Source: Clostridiales bacterium
GTDB lineage: Bacteria; Bacillota; Clostridia; Oscillospirales; QAMX01
Direction of reading: 5' to 3'
NCBI GenBank assembly: GCA_012800055.1
Contig: JAAZKA010000053.1
Location: 1-46,911 of the forward strand
DNA: 46,911 nt
The first letter of the stretch is position 1; every line of letters starts with the position of its first letter. The notes below the pieces were generated by a model. The model was not told the origin of the DNA and ran no database searches. It saw only the letters and a program-made list of their open reading frames with translations. The translations under genes were made by a program, and so were the position numbers. Of this stretch, positions 20,417 through 27,805 are shown in pieces.

Positions 20417-20476
20417 GAATAACAAGACAATTGCCGCGCGGTTTGTGAATGGCGCGGAGGATGAAGGAGTGTTATC

Positions 20477-21643
20477 GTGCCGGATTATCGCAGGCTGCTG
20501 CGCGAGAAGCGTATTGAAAAGGGGATCAGTCAGTACCAACTGGCGGAGATGTCGGGGATGACACAGTCCCATATCAACAAAATCGAGAACGGCATTGCCA
20601 ACCCGTCCCTGGATATTTTATTCAAACTATGTGAGATTTTGGAAATCCGTCTGTTCCCGGACGAGGTAAAATCCCGTCCGGTTTATACGCCGCGCGTAAC
20701 GTCGATGGTGTGCGAAAGCATTCTCGACGCCATCGGCTACACCCCGATGATCCGACTGAGCCGTATGGGTTCGCCGGACGCCGCGCAGGTCATCGTCAAG
20801 TACGAGGGCCTGAACGTCGGCGGTTCAATCAAGACGCGCACGGCGTACAACATGATTCTCGAAGGTGAGCGCTCGGGGAAGATCACGTCCGAAACAATCA
20901 TCGTCGAGCCGACCTCCGGCAACCAGGGCATCGGTCTGGCGCTCATCGGTGCGGTCCGCGGCTACCGGACAGTGATCATCATGCCCGACTCCGTCAGCGA
21001 AGAACGGCGGCTGCTCGTCTCACACTACGGCGCTGAGGTCGTGCTCATCCACGACGACGGCGACATCGGCGCGTGTATCGCCGAATGCCTGGCGACCGCC
21101 AAACGTATGGCACGCGAGAATCCGCATGTCTATATTCCGCAGCAGTTCACCAATCCCGCGAATCCGATGGTGCACAAGCATCACACGGCGCTCGAGATTC
21201 TCGAGCAGGTCGCGGGCCCGATCGATGGTTTCTGCTCGGGCGTCGGCACCGGCGGCACGATTTCCGGTATCGGAGAGGTGCTGCGCGCGCTGAACCCGGG
21301 GATCGAGATCTGGGCAGTCGAGCCGGAGCATGCGGCCATCCTCGCCGGCGGCAACATCGGCACCCATCTCCAGATGGGCATCGGCGACGGCTTGATCCCC
21401 GACAACCTCAACCGTACCATCTACTCCGACATCTGCATTGTAACCGACGAGGAAGCCATCGCCACTGCGCGCGACCTGGCCCGAAAAGAGGGACTGATGT
21501 GCGGCATCTCCAGCGGCACGAATGTTGCGGCGGCGCTGCGGCTTGCGAGAAAACTCGGGCCCGGCAAGACCGTCGTCACCGTCCTTCCCGACACTGCCGA
21601 ACGTTATTTCTCTACGCCGCTGTTCGAGGACCCCAAAGCATAA
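20477..21643 (+). CDS. XRE helix-turn-helix fused to a cysteine synthase-like PLP enzyme
   Basis: 388 residues in one uninterrupted frame. Residues 1-60 are an XRE/Cro-type DNA-binding domain (RRLLREKRIEKGISQYQLAE, then SHINKIENGIANPSLDILF). Residues about 80-385 are a fold-type II PLP enzyme of the CysK/CysM family: VGGSIKTR carries the PLP lysine (K119), PTSGNQG (146-151) is the substrate loop with Q in place of the usual T, GTGGT (257-261) binds phosphate, and ISSGTN and LPDTAERYFSTPLF follow. The start is GTG at 20477 with GAAGGAG upstream. I infer a transcription factor that senses O-acetylserine or a related ligand, or an enzyme that regulates its own gene. A frameshift artefact is unlikely because both domains are intact. 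Confidence 0.88.
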   Translation: MPDYRRLLREKRIEKGISQYQLAEMSGMTQSHINKIENGIANPSLDILFKLCEILEIRLFPDEVKSRPVYTPRVTSMVCESILDAIGYTPMIRLSRMGSPDAAQVIVKYEGLNVGGSIKTRTAYNMILEGERSGKITSETIIVEPTSGNQGIGLALIGAVRGYRTVIIMPDSVSEERRLLVSHYGAEVVLIHDDGDIGACIAECLATAKRMARENPHVYIPQQFTNPANPMVHKHHTALEILEQVAGPIDGFCSGVGTGGTISGIGEVLRALNPGIEIWAVEPEHAAILAGGNIGTHLQMGIGDGLIPDNLNRTIYSDICIVTDEEAIATARDLARKEGLMCGISSGTNVAAALRLARKLGPGKTVVTVLPDTAERYFSTPLFEDPKA

Positions 21644-21658
21644 GGTACCGTCCTTTTC

Positions 21659-21682
21659 CCGGCGATGTTCTCATCCCGCCGG
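21659..21682 (+). terminator. Weak hairpin after the fusion gene
   Basis: CCGGCG (21659-21664) pairs with CGCCGG (21677-21682) and is followed by TATTTTGATT. Only 6 base pairs, so a partial terminator at best; the nucleoside hydrolase gene could still be co-transcribed. Confidence 0.35.
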
Positions 21683-21714
21683 TATTTTGATTGAATGACA
21701 TCGGAGGTTTTCTT

Positions 21715-22623
21715 ATGGACTACGCCTTACTCAAACGTCTGGAGCATCCCGAAGAGTCGATCGACGTGGTGCTCGATACCGATACGTACAACGAAATCGA
21801 CGATCAGTTCGCGCTGGCCTATTTGCTGCGCTCAGGCGAGAAGCTGCGGACGGTGGGTCTGTGCGCGGCACCGTTTTATAACCAGCGCTCCGACGGTCCT
21901 GCCGACGGAATGGAAAAGAGCTACAGCGAAATCTTAAAGCTGCTCGACCTCGCCGGATGCCCTGATCTGAAGTCGGTGACTTACCGCGGCTCGGCGGGCT
22001 ATCTGCCAGACGAGACAACGCCGGTACGTTCCGACGCGGCAGAGGCGATCGTGAAGCTCGCCCGGGAGCATACGCCGGAGAAACCGCTGTACGTCGTGGC
22101 GATCGGTGCGATTACGAATGTCGCATCAGCAATCCTGCTGGACGCGGGAATTATCGACCGCGTGGTGCTGGTATGGCTTGGCGGAAACGCGTGGGAATGG
22201 CAGGACACGCGGGAGTTCAACATGCGTCAGGACATCGCTGCGGCGCGTGTGGTCTTCGGCTGCGGTGCGGCGCTGGTGCAGCTTCCGTGCATGGGTGTCG
22301 TATCGGCGTTCCACACGTCCGCACCGGAGCTTGACCGCTGGCTGCTGCACAAGAACGCACTGTGCGACTATCTCGTCGAAAACACCGTCGAGTACATGGG
22401 CGGACGGGAGAAGCTGTGGAGCAAGGTCATCTGGGATGTCACGGCGATTGCGTGGCTGCTCGACGGGAACTTTATGATGAGCAAACTCGCCCCTGCGCCG
22501 ATCCCCACATACGACGGCTCCTATGCCTTCGACTATACCCGTCACATGATGCGTGTCGTCACACACATCAGCCGGGACGCCGTACTGCGCGATCTGTTTG
22601 AAAAACTGACGAAACAGAGATAG
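21715..22623 (+). CDS. Nucleoside hydrolase (IUNH family)
   Basis: Hydrolyses the N-glycosidic bond of ribonucleosides, releasing base and ribose. 302 residues from the ATG at 21715, chosen because TCGGAGG lies 7 bases upstream. The calcium-binding DTD-x5-DD motif appears as LDTDTYNEIDDQFALAYLL near residue 20, and a VAIGAITNVASAI segment matches the family. The later part has substitutions (FNMRQD in place of the common FN-x-x-x-DP), so substrate preference may differ. It is followed 11 bases later by a CBM9-like gene. Confidence 0.85.
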   Translation: MDYALLKRLEHPEESIDVVLDTDTYNEIDDQFALAYLLRSGEKLRTVGLCAAPFYNQRSDGPADGMEKSYSEILKLLDLAGCPDLKSVTYRGSAGYLPDETTPVRSDAAEAIVKLAREHTPEKPLYVVAIGAITNVASAILLDAGIIDRVVLVWLGGNAWEWQDTREFNMRQDIAAARVVFGCGAALVQLPCMGVVSAFHTSAPELDRWLLHKNALCDYLVENTVEYMGGREKLWSKVIWDVTAIAWLLDGNFMMSKLAPAPIPTYDGSYAFDYTRHMMRVVTHISRDAVLRDLFEKLTKQR

Positions 22624-22634
22624 GAGAGCGAAAG

Positions 22635-23258
22635 ATGTACATGATCAATAAAACCGCCGACCTCTCGCAGATGAATGAAGGCCGCATCGCGCTGACAACG
22701 TGGGGTGGCGAGTACAAGCCCGACGCCCGCTTCTACATCGGCTGGCAGGATGACCGCTTGATCGTCTATCTGCGTGCATACGAGACAAACCCCGTCGCCG
22801 ACGTCACCGAGCGCAACGGGAACGTCTGCCGCGACTCGTGCCTGGAATTCTTCTTCTCCCCGAGCGCCGACTGCTCAAACGGCTACTTCAACTTCGAGAT
22901 GAACTGCAATCCGACGCTTCTTCTGCACTACGGCCTGACCGCGAACCAAAAAGATCGCGTAATCGTCGACTATCCGCTCGATGCGTTCCGCCTGACCTGT
23001 GCACATGATACGGACGCCTGTTCGTGCGGCGGCGGCGTGTACTGGCAGACGCGCTTCGAGGTGCCGTTCGCGCTGCTGGAGAAGTACATCCCCGGTGTCA
23101 CGCTGAAGTCCGGCGACATCATCCGCGCGAACCTCTACAAGTGCGGCTCGACCCGCCAGGTCAGTCACTACCTGACCTGGGCGCCGTTTGACACCGTCAA
23201 AGTGCCGCGGCCGAACTTCCACGTTCCGGAGATGTTCGGCCGAATGCAGCTTGCGTAA
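22635..23258 (+). CDS. CBM9-like carbohydrate-binding protein
   Basis: 207 residues without signal peptide or catalytic motif. The pattern VCRDSCLEFFFSP, YFNFEMNCN and the final NFHVPEMFGRMQLA is that of family 9-like carbohydrate-binding proteins (CBM9_2). Several such proteins stand alone in Clostridia next to sugar genes; their role is not known. AGGAGAG precedes the start, and the gene is 11 bases from the nucleoside hydrolase, suggesting one transcript that ends at the hairpin at 23288-23321. Confidence 0.72.
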   Translation: MYMINKTADLSQMNEGRIALTTWGGEYKPDARFYIGWQDDRLIVYLRAYETNPVADVTERNGNVCRDSCLEFFFSPSADCSNGYFNFEMNCNPTLLLHYGLTANQKDRVIVDYPLDAFRLTCAHDTDACSCGGGVYWQTRFEVPFALLEKYIPGVTLKSGDIIRANLYKCGSTRQVSHYLTWAPFDTVKVPRPNFHVPEMFGRMQLA

Positions 23259-23287
23259 CGTTTTGTACAGCGAAGATTTCGACATGC

Positions 23288-23321
23288 AACAGCCGCCGAT
23301 TGTGTGATCGGCGGCTGTTTT
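23288..23321 (+). terminator. Rho-independent terminator after the CBM9-like gene
   Basis: Perfect 13-bp stem: AACAGCCGCCGAT (23288-23300) with its complement at 23307-23319, a 6-base loop, and a TTTT tail. It lies between two converging genes. Confidence 0.85.
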
Positions 23322-23339
23322 GTACAAGATGGAGTAATT

Positions 23340-25403
23340 TTATTCTTCTTCTTCCTGCATGGTACCCTTTGCATCCTCGATGACCTTGGCCTGCACCATC
23401 GGCGGGGCATCCTCGTAGCGCTCGAACTGAAGCTCGAAGCTGCCGCGGCCCTGGGAGATCGAGCGCAGGTCGATCGCGTACGACGCCATCTCGGCCATCG
23501 GCACCTCAGCCTCGATCATCTGCAGCCCGTCCTCGGTCGGGTTCATGCCCATCACGCGGCCGCGGCGCTTGTTCAGGTCGGAGATGACATCGCCCATGTT
23601 CGCGTCCGGCACGTAAACCTTCAGCGATCCGATCGGCTCCATGATGACCGGGTTCGCGATCGGCATACCGGCCTTGAACGCCAGACGCGCCGCCATCTTG
23701 AACGACAGCTCGTTGGAGTCGACCTCGTGGTACGAACCGTCGAACAGCGTCGCCTTCAGGTTGACGACCGGATAGCCCGCCAGCACGCCGTGATCCATGC
23801 AGTCGCGCAGACCCTTCTCAACCGCCGGGAAAAAGTTCTTCGGTACGCTGCCGCCGAACACGCGCTCTTCGAACACCATCTCCAGCGAGTCGCACGGCTC
23901 AAACTCAATCTTGACGTGTCCGTACTGCCCGTGGCCGCCGGACTGCTTCTTGTGTTTCCCTTCGACGGAGACCTTCTTGCGGATCTTCTCGCGGTACGGG
24001 ACCTTCGGCGCCGACAGCTCCGGATCCACGCCGAACTTGCTCCTCAGCTTCGAGCACAGCACATCCAGGTGCATGTCGCCTGCGCCGGATACGACATACT
24101 CATGCGTTTCCGGATCGTTGAACGCGATAAAAGTCTGATCCTCGTCGCGCAGCCTCGCCAAACCGGACGCGATCTTTTCCTCGCCGCCCTTTGTCTTCGG
24201 CTTGATCGCCTGCGAGTAGCAGGGTTTCTCAAAGACGATCGGCTGCAGCGTCACGACGTTACCCGGCGTGCACAGCGTGTCGTTGGTCTTGGTGTCGTTG
24301 AGCTTCGCCACCGCGCCCAGATCGCCCAGGCAGATCTCCTCCACCTCGATGTTCTTCTTGCCGCGGATCATATAGATGCGTCCGAGCTTCTCCGTCTCGC
24401 CGGTGCGGGAGTTGATCAGCGACATATCGGAGGTGATCTTGCCGTTCATCACACGGAAGTACGAGAAACGGCCGTACTGGTCGGTTACAGTCTTGAAAAC
24501 GAACGCGGTCGGGGGGCCATCGGGGTCAGCGGCCAGCTCCTCGCCGTCGACGGTAAGCTGCGGAGCGGCATCCAGAGGCGACGGCGCGTAGTCGATGATG
24601 GCCTGCAGCAGCGCAAGGGTTCCGTCGCCGGTCGTCGCGGCGCCGCAGAACACCGGGGCGAGCGTACCGGACTTTATGCCCTGCTTCACGCCCTTGATGA
24701 ACTCATCTTCTGTAAACGGCTCCTCGGCGAAGAACTTCTCCAACAGCTCGTCATCGGTCTCGGCAACGGCTTCGGACAGTTCCATGCGGTAGGTCTCGAG
24801 AGTACCGGCGGCTTCGGCGGGCACCGGTACCTCGGTGAGCTTCATGCCGTCGGCCTTGTACGCCTTGTTGCGTACGACGTCGACAATGCAGGTGATATTC
24901 GTTCCGTTCATCACGGGGAACTGCAGCGGGCACACGGAATTGCCGAACTCGTCTCTGAGCTGCGCGGCGACTTTAGCGAAGTCGGCATGATCCTCGTCGA
25001 GCTTGGAAACATAGAACATCCTCTCGAGCTTGCGGTCGGTGCAGTATTTCCAGGCTTTTTCGGTACCGACGACGACGCCGGACTTGGCGGTGACGACAAT
25101 AAGGCCCGACTCGGAGACGCGCAGAGCCTGCATGACCTCGCCGGCGAAGTCGAAGAATCCGGGAGTATCGATGAAGTTGACTTTGAAGCCTTTATACTCG
25201 ACGGGCGCGAGGGAGGCGCTGATGGAGAATTGACGGCGGATTTCCTCCGGGTCGTAGTCGCAGACAGTATTGCCATCGGAGACCTTGCCGAGCCGGTCGG
25301 TGCCTCGCGTGAGGTAAAGAAGGCTCTCGGCGAGAGACGTCTTACCGTCACCGCCGTGGCCGAGGAGAGTGATGTTTCTGATCTTGTCCGGTGTGTACCC
25401 CAT
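23340..25403 (-). CDS. EF-G-like translational GTPase with altered G motifs
   Basis: About 687 residues with the EF-G domain order (G, II, III, IV, V). The P-loop is GHGGDGKTS rather than GHVDHGKTT, the switch I threonine region reads RRQFSISAS, and G3 is DTPGFFDF: the catalytic histidine of DTPGH is phenylalanine. G4 is SKLDED. This matches the EF-G-like paralogue family (often called fusA2), not canonical EF-G, whose function in translocation is probably not shared. The start at 25403 has AGGAG 7 bases upstream; the ATG two codons earlier sits too close to it. A promoter lies directly upstream. Confidence 0.88.
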   Translation of the reverse strand: MGYTPDKIRNITLLGHGGDGKTSLAESLLYLTRGTDRLGKVSDGNTVCDYDPEEIRRQFSISASLAPVEYKGFKVNFIDTPGFFDFAGEVMQALRVSESGLIVVTAKSGVVVGTEKAWKYCTDRKLERMFYVSKLDEDHADFAKVAAQLRDEFGNSVCPLQFPVMNGTNITCIVDVVRNKAYKADGMKLTEVPVPAEAAGTLETYRMELSEAVAETDDELLEKFFAEEPFTEDEFIKGVKQGIKSGTLAPVFCGAATTGDGTLALLQAIIDYAPSPLDAAPQLTVDGEELAADPDGPPTAFVFKTVTDQYGRFSYFRVMNGKITSDMSLINSRTGETEKLGRIYMIRGKKNIEVEEICLGDLGAVAKLNDTKTNDTLCTPGNVVTLQPIVFEKPCYSQAIKPKTKGGEEKIASGLARLRDEDQTFIAFNDPETHEYVVSGAGDMHLDVLCSKLRSKFGVDPELSAPKVPYREKIRKKVSVEGKHKKQSGGHGQYGHVKIEFEPCDSLEMVFEERVFGGSVPKNFFPAVEKGLRDCMDHGVLAGYPVVNLKATLFDGSYHEVDSNELSFKMAARLAFKAGMPIANPVIMEPIGSLKVYVPDANMGDVISDLNKRRGRVMGMNPTEDGLQMIEAEVPMAEMASYAIDLRSISQGRGSFELQFERYEDAPPMVQAKVIEDAKGTMQEEEE

Positions 25404-25454
25404 GTTCATACTCCTTTAAAGGATGTTAGGTTTTGCGTATACGCATTCTAGAAT

Positions 25455-25483
25455 ATTATAACCCATCCGCTTAGGAATTGCAA
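25455..25483 (-). promoter_or_regulatory. Sigma-A promoter for the EF-G-like gene
   Basis: On the minus strand TTGCAA (25483-25478), 17 bases, TATAAT (25460-25455), about 50 bases before the start codon. Confidence 0.75.
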
Positions 25484-25568
25484 GTACTAAAAAGAAATAA
25501 ATGTGTACTTTTTTGAAACGTTCAAGACGTCCTCTCCCGTGAGGGATGTCTTTCGGGAACACTGCCCT

Positions 25569-25698
25569 CTTTTTCACATCCATAAGGCATCAATACAGCG
25601 GGCACGCACGGTTACGCCACATCCCGGACATGGCGCGCAGTACCCTGCGAGGGTTACTTTTTCACATCCTCGCATTTCTGTCTTCGGATATGAAAAAG
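25569..25698. repeat. Three copies of a 13-base word, two direct and one inverted
   Basis: CTTTTTCACATCC occurs at 25569-25581 and 25657-25669. Its inverse complement with one change (GGATATGAAAAAG) is at 25686-25698, so the second and third copies form a 13-bp hairpin with a 16-base loop. The third copy runs into the transketolase terminator stem. Confidence 0.7.
25574..25675 (-). CDS. Possible small Cys-rich peptide (33 residues), doubtful
   Basis: An ATG at 25675 opens a 33-codon frame ending at 25574 that contains five cysteines, with a CAPCPGCG cluster that resembles half of a zinc knuckle. There is no clear ribosome binding site and no promoter of its own. It lies between the transketolase terminator and the EF-G-like promoter. 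It may be chance. Confidence 0.2.
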   Translation of the reverse strand: MRGCEKVTLAGYCAPCPGCGVTVRARCIDALWM

Positions 25699-25723
25699 GG
25701 CGGTGTGTGAAACCACCGCCCTT
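25696..25723 (-). terminator. Rho-independent terminator of the transketolase unit
   Basis: AAGGGCGGTG (25696-25705) pairs with CACCGCCCTT (25714-25723) over an 8-base loop; on the minus strand the stem is followed by a run of T. It lies 12 bases after the stop of the C-terminal subunit gene. Confidence 0.82.
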
Positions 25724-25734
25724 CGTATATGCAA

Positions 25735-26700
25735 TTACTTTCTGGAAACAGCCTTACGGGTCTTCTCGACAATCTCCGCAGCGGTAAGCTTGAAACGCTC
25801 GCGCAGCCACGGCTCGGTGCCGACTTCGCCAAAGATGTCGGGGATACCGACGCGCTCGACGGGACAGGGGTTCGTCGAGCAGACGACCTCGCATACCGCA
25901 CCGCCCAAACCACCGATGATGTTGTGGTTCTCGCAGGTGACAATGGCGCCGGTCTCGGACGCAGCAGCGGCAATGGCGGCGGCGTCGATGGGCTTCCAGG
26001 TGAAGCTGTCGAACACGCGGGCGTCGATGCCCTCATTGGCGAGTGTCGCCGCTGCCTTGAGTGCTTCGGCAACCAGGATGCCGGACGCGATGATTGTGAC
26101 GTCCTTGCCCGGACGCAGCAGTGCGGCCTTACCGATTTCAAATGTAGAACCCTGCTCATAGACGGAGAACGGATTCTTGCGCATCAGACGGATATAGACG
26201 GTACCGTAGGTATCGATGATCTGCGGGAGGATGTTCTCAAGCTGTACGGGATCGGACGGCTCGACAAGCGTGATGGTCGGGCAGACGCGCAGGATGCCCA
26301 TGTCCTCGAAGGGCATATGGGTCCCGCCGTTATACGCAGCCGTGACACCGGGGTCGGAACCGATGATCTTGACGTTGAGTTTGGAATATGCGCAGGAGAG
26401 GAAGACCTGGTCATACACGCGGCGGGACACGAACGGTCCGAAGGAGTGTACGAACGGAATCTTTCCCACGGCGCTCATGCCGGCGGCGACGCCGATCATA
26501 TTGGCTTCCTGGATACCGCAGTTGATGTAACGGTCGGGGAAAGCCTTGCGGAAGGGCTTGAAGCCGGAGGAGCCGAGTGTATCGGCGTCCATGGCGACGA
26601 TGGCGGGATTGGTTTTGCTTTGCTCGACGAGGGCGGCGCACAGGATATTGCGCATCTCGACGGGCGCTTTCTCAAATTCGGTTTTGACAATAGCGGACAT
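25735..26700 (-). CDS. Transketolase, C-terminal subunit
   Basis: 321 residues covering the pyrimidine-binding and C-terminal domains of transketolase. Visible are AIVAMDADTLGSSGF, the FINCGI-like NCGIQEANMIGVAAGMSAVG with the catalytic glutamate region, VHSFGPFVSRR, a THMPFEDMG segment, and the C-terminal domain ending VEKTRKAVSRK. Together with the upstream gene it makes a complete split transketolase, common in Clostridia and archaea. The gap to the N-terminal subunit gene is 17 bases. It moves two-carbon units between pentose, tetrose and hexose phosphates with thiamine diphosphate. Confidence 0.92.
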   Translation of the reverse strand: MSAIVKTEFEKAPVEMRNILCAALVEQSKTNPAIVAMDADTLGSSGFKPFRKAFPDRYINCGIQEANMIGVAAGMSAVGKIPFVHSFGPFVSRRVYDQVFLSCAYSKLNVKIIGSDPGVTAAYNGGTHMPFEDMGILRVCPTITLVEPSDPVQLENILPQIIDTYGTVYIRLMRKNPFSVYEQGSTFEIGKAALLRPGKDVTIIASGILVAEALKAAATLANEGIDARVFDSFTWKPIDAAAIAAAASETGAIVTCENHNIIGGLGGAVCEVVCSTNPCPVERVGIPDIFGEVGTEPWLRERFKLTAAEIVEKTRKAVSRK

Positions 26701-26717
26701 TTTGTGCTCCCCCTCTC

Positions 26718-27569
26718 TTAAAGCTGCGCCATGAGCGCATCATATTCGGACTGCCAGCGGGCAATATCTCCGTCAAGCTGTCCGGCCTTAAACGCGATGT
26801 GATGGTTCGGGACGACACCCTCAGCTGCCGAGCAGCCGTAACCCTTGATCGTTTCGAGGATGATGACGGAAGGCTTGTCGGTAACGGCTTTCGCAGCGTC
26901 GATGGCGTCGTCGATGGCCTTGACGCAATGGCCGTTGATGACCTGCACGTTGAAGCCGAACGCCTCAAACTTGGCCTTAAGATCGCCCATGTCGCAGACA
27001 TCCTTCGTATTGCCGTCGAGCTGCTGCTTATTCCAGTCGACGAACCAGATGAGGTTATCGATCTTCTTGGCGGAGGCGAACATGGCGCCTTCCCAGACCT
27101 GACCTTCGTTGAGCTCACCGTCGCCGACCATGAGGTAGACACGGTTGTCTTTCCCGTCCATTTTGAAGGCGGCTGCGACGCCGAGAGCGACGGAGACACC
27201 CTGTCCGAGGGAGCCGGTGGTCATGTCAATACCAGGGGTCAGATTGCGGTCGCAGTGGGAAGGAAGACGGGTGCCGCCCTGGTTGAGGGTATTGAGCCAG
27301 GACATCGGGAAGAAGCCTTTGAGCGCGAGAGCAGCGTAAGTGGCAGGGCCGGCGTGACCCTTGGACTGGATGTACCAGTCGCGGCGATCCCAGCGGGGAT
27401 CCTTCGGGTCGTACTTCATCTGCGCGTCGTAGAGAACAGCGAGCGTCTCGACGATGGACATTGCGCCGCCGACGTGGCCGAAGCCGAGGTGGGCAAGCTC
27501 TTTGAGCGTCTCGAGACGGATCTGCGCGGCAAACGCCTTAACGCGGATCAGTTCCTTTTCGTTGAGCAT
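26718..27569 (-). CDS. Transketolase, N-terminal subunit
   Basis: 283 residues from the ATG at 27569 (MLNEKELIRV), preferred over an in-frame ATG near 27659 that overlaps the promoter. It holds the diphosphate-binding domain: HLGFGHVGGAMS, the SKGHAGPATYAALA segment, GSLGQGVSVALG and the thiamine diphosphate motif GDGELNEGQVWEGAMFA followed by VDWNKQQLDG. The ribosome binding site (AAAGGGG) is about 12 bases upstream. A leftward promoter lies at 27660-27688. Confidence 0.93.
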   Translation of the reverse strand: MLNEKELIRVKAFAAQIRLETLKELAHLGFGHVGGAMSIVETLAVLYDAQMKYDPKDPRWDRRDWYIQSKGHAGPATYAALALKGFFPMSWLNTLNQGGTRLPSHCDRNLTPGIDMTTGSLGQGVSVALGVAAAFKMDGKDNRVYLMVGDGELNEGQVWEGAMFASAKKIDNLIWFVDWNKQQLDGNTKDVCDMGDLKAKFEAFGFNVQVINGHCVKAIDDAIDAAKAVTDKPSVIILETIKGYGCSAAEGVVPNHHIAFKAGQLDGDIARWQSEYDALMAQL

Positions 27570-27659
27570 ACTTGTGGTAACACCCCTTTGAGGATTCAGT
27601 ATTCTGGTGACGGAAATCAGAAAATGCGGGAGCCGCGGGGGACTCTGCGCTTTCATCAT

Positions 27660-27688
27660 ATTATATCATTATGGAGCGCGGATTGCAA
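27660..27688 (-). promoter_or_regulatory. Sigma-A promoter for the split transketolase
   Basis: On the minus strand TTGCAA (27688-27683), 17 bases, TATAAT (27665-27660), about 90 bases before the start codon. The same -35 hexamer is used at gdpP and at the EF-G-like gene. Confidence 0.77.
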
Positions 27689-27728
27689 GGGCATTGTGAA
27701 TAAAAAAGCGAAGTAATATCCGCGCGGT

Positions 27729-27775
27729 ATGGGCATGCCCGGGCCCAGAGCTGCAGCTTGCCTCCGGCCGGGAGC
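27729..27775. repeat. Cluster of short perfect palindromes
   Basis: GGGCATGCCC, GGGCCC, AGCTGCAGCT and CCGGCCGG follow one another within about 50 bases after the epimerase gene. On the minus strand GCAGCT and AGCTGC can close over a CCCGGCCGG core. There is no T run, so a weak or factor-dependent terminator is possible. Confidence 0.4.
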
Positions 27776-27805
27776 TGCCGAATACGCCAAGGCAACGGGA
27801 CGCGG

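Larger units (their letters stand above)
25404..25734. other. Intergenic region with promoter, hairpins and a repeated 13-mer
   Basis: No convincing gene. From left to right it holds the leftward promoter of the EF-G-like gene (25455-25483), a stable hairpin (25524-25532 with 25544-25552, plus an inner CTC/GAG), three copies of a 13-base word (two direct, one inverted), a small Cys-rich open frame on the minus strand, and the transketolase terminator. The density of structure is higher than in other gaps here. Confidence 0.6.

Noticed and set aside
23304-25451. A 715-codon open frame on the plus strand opposite the EF-G-like gene
   Set aside because: It is antisense to a gene with clear domains; the frame stays open because of GC-rich codon use. 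Its translation is rich in R, H, L and V with no motif.
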